A stretch of DNA of 64,000 nt, from positions 1 to 64,000 of the forward strand of contig NZ_LYPL01000013.1 in NCBI RefSeq assembly GCF_001662075.1, written 5' to 3'. How positions within the stretch are numbered: the first letter of the stretch is position 1; each line of letters opens with the position of its first letter. Under the pieces are notes generated by a model, which had not been told where the DNA came from, did not search any database, and saw nothing but the letters and a program-made list of their open reading frames with translations. A program made the translations under genes and the position numbers. Origin of the DNA: Rhizobium bangladeshense. GTDB lineage: Bacteria > Pseudomonadota > Alphaproteobacteria > Rhizobiales > Rhizobiaceae. Of the stretch, positions 62,079 to 64,000 are shown piece after piece.

Positions 62079-62984
62079 ATGAGCCACCACAGGATCACCG
62101 GCGTCTTCAGCGCGGCCGCAACACCGCTGACCGCTGACAACACGCCGGATTTCGCGCTTTTCACCGACCACTGCCGGCAACTGCTGGCCGAGGGATGCCA
62201 TGGTGTGGCCCTGCTCGGCACGACCGGTGAGGCCAATTCCTTTTCCTGTAGCGAGCGACGCGCCATTCTCGAGGCTGCTGTGAAGGCCGGCATTCCGGCC
62301 GAGAGGCTTTTACCCGGTACCGGCGTCGTCGCCATTCCGGAGACCGTGGAACTGACACGGCACGCGCTGTCGCTCGGCGTCACCAAAGTGGTGATGCTGC
62401 CGCCCTTCTATTATAAGGGCGTGTCCGACGACGGCCTCTTCGCTGCCTATTCGCAAGTGCTGGAAAAGGTCGCCGATACGCGTCTGCGGGTCATTCTCTA
62501 TCATATCCCGCAGGTTTCGGGCATTGCGCTGTCCGTTCCACTGATCGGCCGGCTGATTGCGGCCTTTCCGGAAACCGTCGTCGGCATCAAGGAATCGGCG
62601 GGCGATTTCAACAACATGCAGGCAATTATCGCCGCTCATCCCGGATTTTCTGTCCTGGCCGGCGCCGATCCGCTGCTGCTGCCGCTGATGAAGGCTGGCG
62701 GTGCCGGCTGCATCACGGCCACTTCCAATCTGGTGGCGGATTCACTCCGCACCGTTTACGACCACGTTCATGACGAGGCGCGCAGCGCCGATGTCGAGGC
62801 GGCGCAGGCGCGCATCAACGCCTATCGCACGCTGTCCAACTCCTACGTCCAGATCCCGACGATCAAGGCAATGATCGGGCTGAAGACCGGCAATCCCGCC
62901 TGGAAGCGCACGCGCGCACCGCTGATGCCGCTCGCCGAGGCGGATTATGCCGCACTCGCCGACAGCTACGCCAAACTGCCCTGA
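62079..62984 (+). CDS. DapA/dihydrodipicolinate synthase-family lyase or aldolase
   Basis: This 301-residue TIM-barrel enzyme has ALLGTTGEANSFS (the GTTGE substrate loop), the catalytic tyrosine in LYHIPQVSG (about Y141) and the Schiff-base lysine in VVGIKESAGD (about K171). ATG 62079 has AAGGAGG upstream. In this catabolic setting it is more likely a sugar-acid aldolase or lyase (N-acetylneuraminate lyase and keto-deoxy-sugar aldolases share the fold) than a lysine biosynthesis enzyme. Its stop overlaps the ribosome site of the next gene. Confidence 0.86.
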   Translation: MSHHRITGVFSAAATPLTADNTPDFALFTDHCRQLLAEGCHGVALLGTTGEANSFSCSERRAILEAAVKAGIPAERLLPGTGVVAIPETVELTRHALSLGVTKVVMLPPFYYKGVSDDGLFAAYSQVLEKVADTRLRVILYHIPQVSGIALSVPLIGRLIAAFPETVVGIKESAGDFNNMQAIIAAHPGFSVLAGADPLLLPLMKAGGAGCITATSNLVADSLRTVYDHVHDEARSADVEAAQARINAYRTLSNSYVQIPTIKAMIGLKTGNPAWKRTRAPLMPLAEADYAALADSYAKLP

Positions 62985-62996
62985 GGAGATACGCCA

Positions 62997-64000
62997 TTGA
63001 CATTTACCGGTCTGCCTCCGGAAGCCGTGCCCGCTCTGATGACCGGGACCGTCACCCCTCACCCCTCTGTCGCAGGCCGCGCCGACGCCTACCTGCCCTC
63101 CCCCTGCATCCAGAACCATGCGGCCAATCTTGCCTTTCTCCCCGACGGCACGCTGACCTGCGTCTGGTTCGGCGGCACGATGGAGGGCATGGGAGACATT
63201 TCGATTTACATGTCGCGGCTGGCGCCGGGCTCCGAGCGCTGGTCAGAACCGGAAAAGATGAGCGACGATCCGGAGAAATCCGAGCAGAACCCCTTAATAT
63301 TCAACGCCCCGGACGGAAAGATTTGGCTGCTTTACACGTCGCAGACGTCAGGCAACCAGGATGGCTCGGTTGTCAAATTCCGGACATCGGATGATGGCGG
63401 CAAGACATTCGGCCCGGTCCAGATCCTCTGCGACAGCCCCGGTACCTTCGTCCGCCAACCGATTGTCGTCACCGACCGCGGCGACTGGCTGCTACCGATC
63501 TTCCGCTGCGTCGGCCGTGAACGCCAACGCTGGAGCGGCGATGCCGATACTGCAGCGGTGCTGATCTCGCGTAACGGCGGCGCCAACTGGCAAATGGTCG
63601 ATATTTCGGACAGTCTCGGCGCCGTGCACATGAACATCCTGCCGCTTGGCGGCAGCGAGATGGTCGCCTTCTACCGCAATCGCTTCGCCGAAACGATACT
63701 TTCCAGCCGATCGGCGGACGGCGGCGAAAGCTGGAGCCCGCCCGAGCCGACCGACCTGCCGAACAACAACTCCTCAATCCAGGCCACCGTTCTCGATAAT
63801 GGAAGGATTGCAATGGTTTACAACCATTCGAATGCGACGATGTCGGATGCGCGGCGTCAGTCTCTCTACGACGAGATCGAGGGTGACGGGGTTGGAGAGA
63901 GCGCTGCGATCGTTGCCGAGACGGGCCGCAAGGCGGTCTGGGGGGTTCCCCGCGCGCCCCTTAGCCTGGCGATATCGAGGGATGGCGGCAGGACCTTTCC
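62997..64000 (+). CDS. sialidase-fold (BNR/Asp-box) protein, cut by window end
   Basis: The first 334 residues are in the window. TTG 62997 lies 8 bases after GAGGAG, and the gene follows the DapA-family gene by 12 bases. The sequence has Asp-box motifs of the six-bladed propeller: SDDGGKTF, SRNGGANW, SADGGESW and SRDGGRTF. Blocks such as GTLTCVWFGGTMEG, FVRQPIVVTDRGDWLLPIF and NNNSSIQATVLDNGRIAMVYN follow the sialidase-family pattern. There is no signal peptide, so it is probably cytoplasmic and may act on an imported oligosaccharide rather than sialic acid polymers. Confidence 0.8.
   Translation, partial: MTFTGLPPEAVPALMTGTVTPHPSVAGRADAYLPSPCIQNHAANLAFLPDGTLTCVWFGGTMEGMGDISIYMSRLAPGSERWSEPEKMSDDPEKSEQNPLIFNAPDGKIWLLYTSQTSGNQDGSVVKFRTSDDGGKTFGPVQILCDSPGTFVRQPIVVTDRGDWLLPIFRCVGRERQRWSGDADTAAVLISRNGGANWQMVDISDSLGAVHMNILPLGGSEMVAFYRNRFAETILSSRSADGGESWSPPEPTDLPNNNSSIQATVLDNGRIAMVYNHSNATMSDARRQSLYDEIEGDGVGESAAIVAETGRKAVWGVPRAPLSLAISRDGGRTF

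Overview
The window is GC-rich, densely coded DNA from an alphaproteobacterium, very probably Rhizobium (R. leguminosarum/etli group). The evidence is protein style, a complete rhizobial-type exopolysaccharide (EPS) locus with an ExoF-like exporter, a two-palindrome rhizobial intergenic repeat, and GGAAC-N16/17-NGTT promoters typical of the alphaproteobacterial general stress sigma factor EcfG. No rRNA, tRNA or CRISPR was seen.

Layout. (1) 1-2.4 kb is accessory debris: the 3' end of an IS30-family transposase, a Phd/YefM-type toxin-antitoxin pair with palindromic operators, a 5'-truncated FkbM methyltransferase, and a membrane-anchored protein of unknown function. (2) 2.7-21.1 kb, all on the minus strand, is a secretion locus: giant protein 2, COG0523 GTPase, giant protein 1, a second COG0523 GTPase, a 102-aa protein, a type I secretion ABC transporter and its HlyD-like adaptor. 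Both giants carry an N,N-dimethylformamidase-large-subunit-like domain followed by DUF4082 and cadherin/VCBS-like repeats. (3) 21.7-48.4 kb is a Wzx/Wzy-type EPS locus: ExoF-like exporter, flippase, a translationally coupled six-gene amino-sugar operon, an atypical LuxR-type regulator, glycosyltransferases, UDP-xylose synthase, a priming sugar transferase, a secreted beta-helix protein, a polymerase/ligase, a Wzc/ExoP-like tyrosine autokinase and GDP-mannose 4,6-dehydratase. (4) 48.5-54.1 kb is a block of small and stress-type genes (nucleotidyltransferase-like protein, metallophosphoesterase, isoaspartyl methyltransferase/erythromycin esterase fusion, hypotheticals). Each of its five transcription units has an EcfG-like promoter. 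(5) 54.2-64 kb is a catabolic island: a Dpp/Opp-type ABC importer, a four-carbon acid sugar kinase and a GntR regulator, divergent from a DapA-family lyase and a sialidase-fold protein cut by the window end.

Working together: regions 2 and 3 are back to back and may make a polysaccharide plus very large matrix or surface proteins. Predicted EPS precursors include UDP-xylose, GDP-4-keto-6-deoxymannose and a 2,3-diamino sugar (probably a uronic acid). Region 4 looks like part of the general stress regulon. Region 5 looks like uptake and breakdown of an unidentified acidic or modified sugar. All function calls rest on reading sequence motifs; no database search was run.
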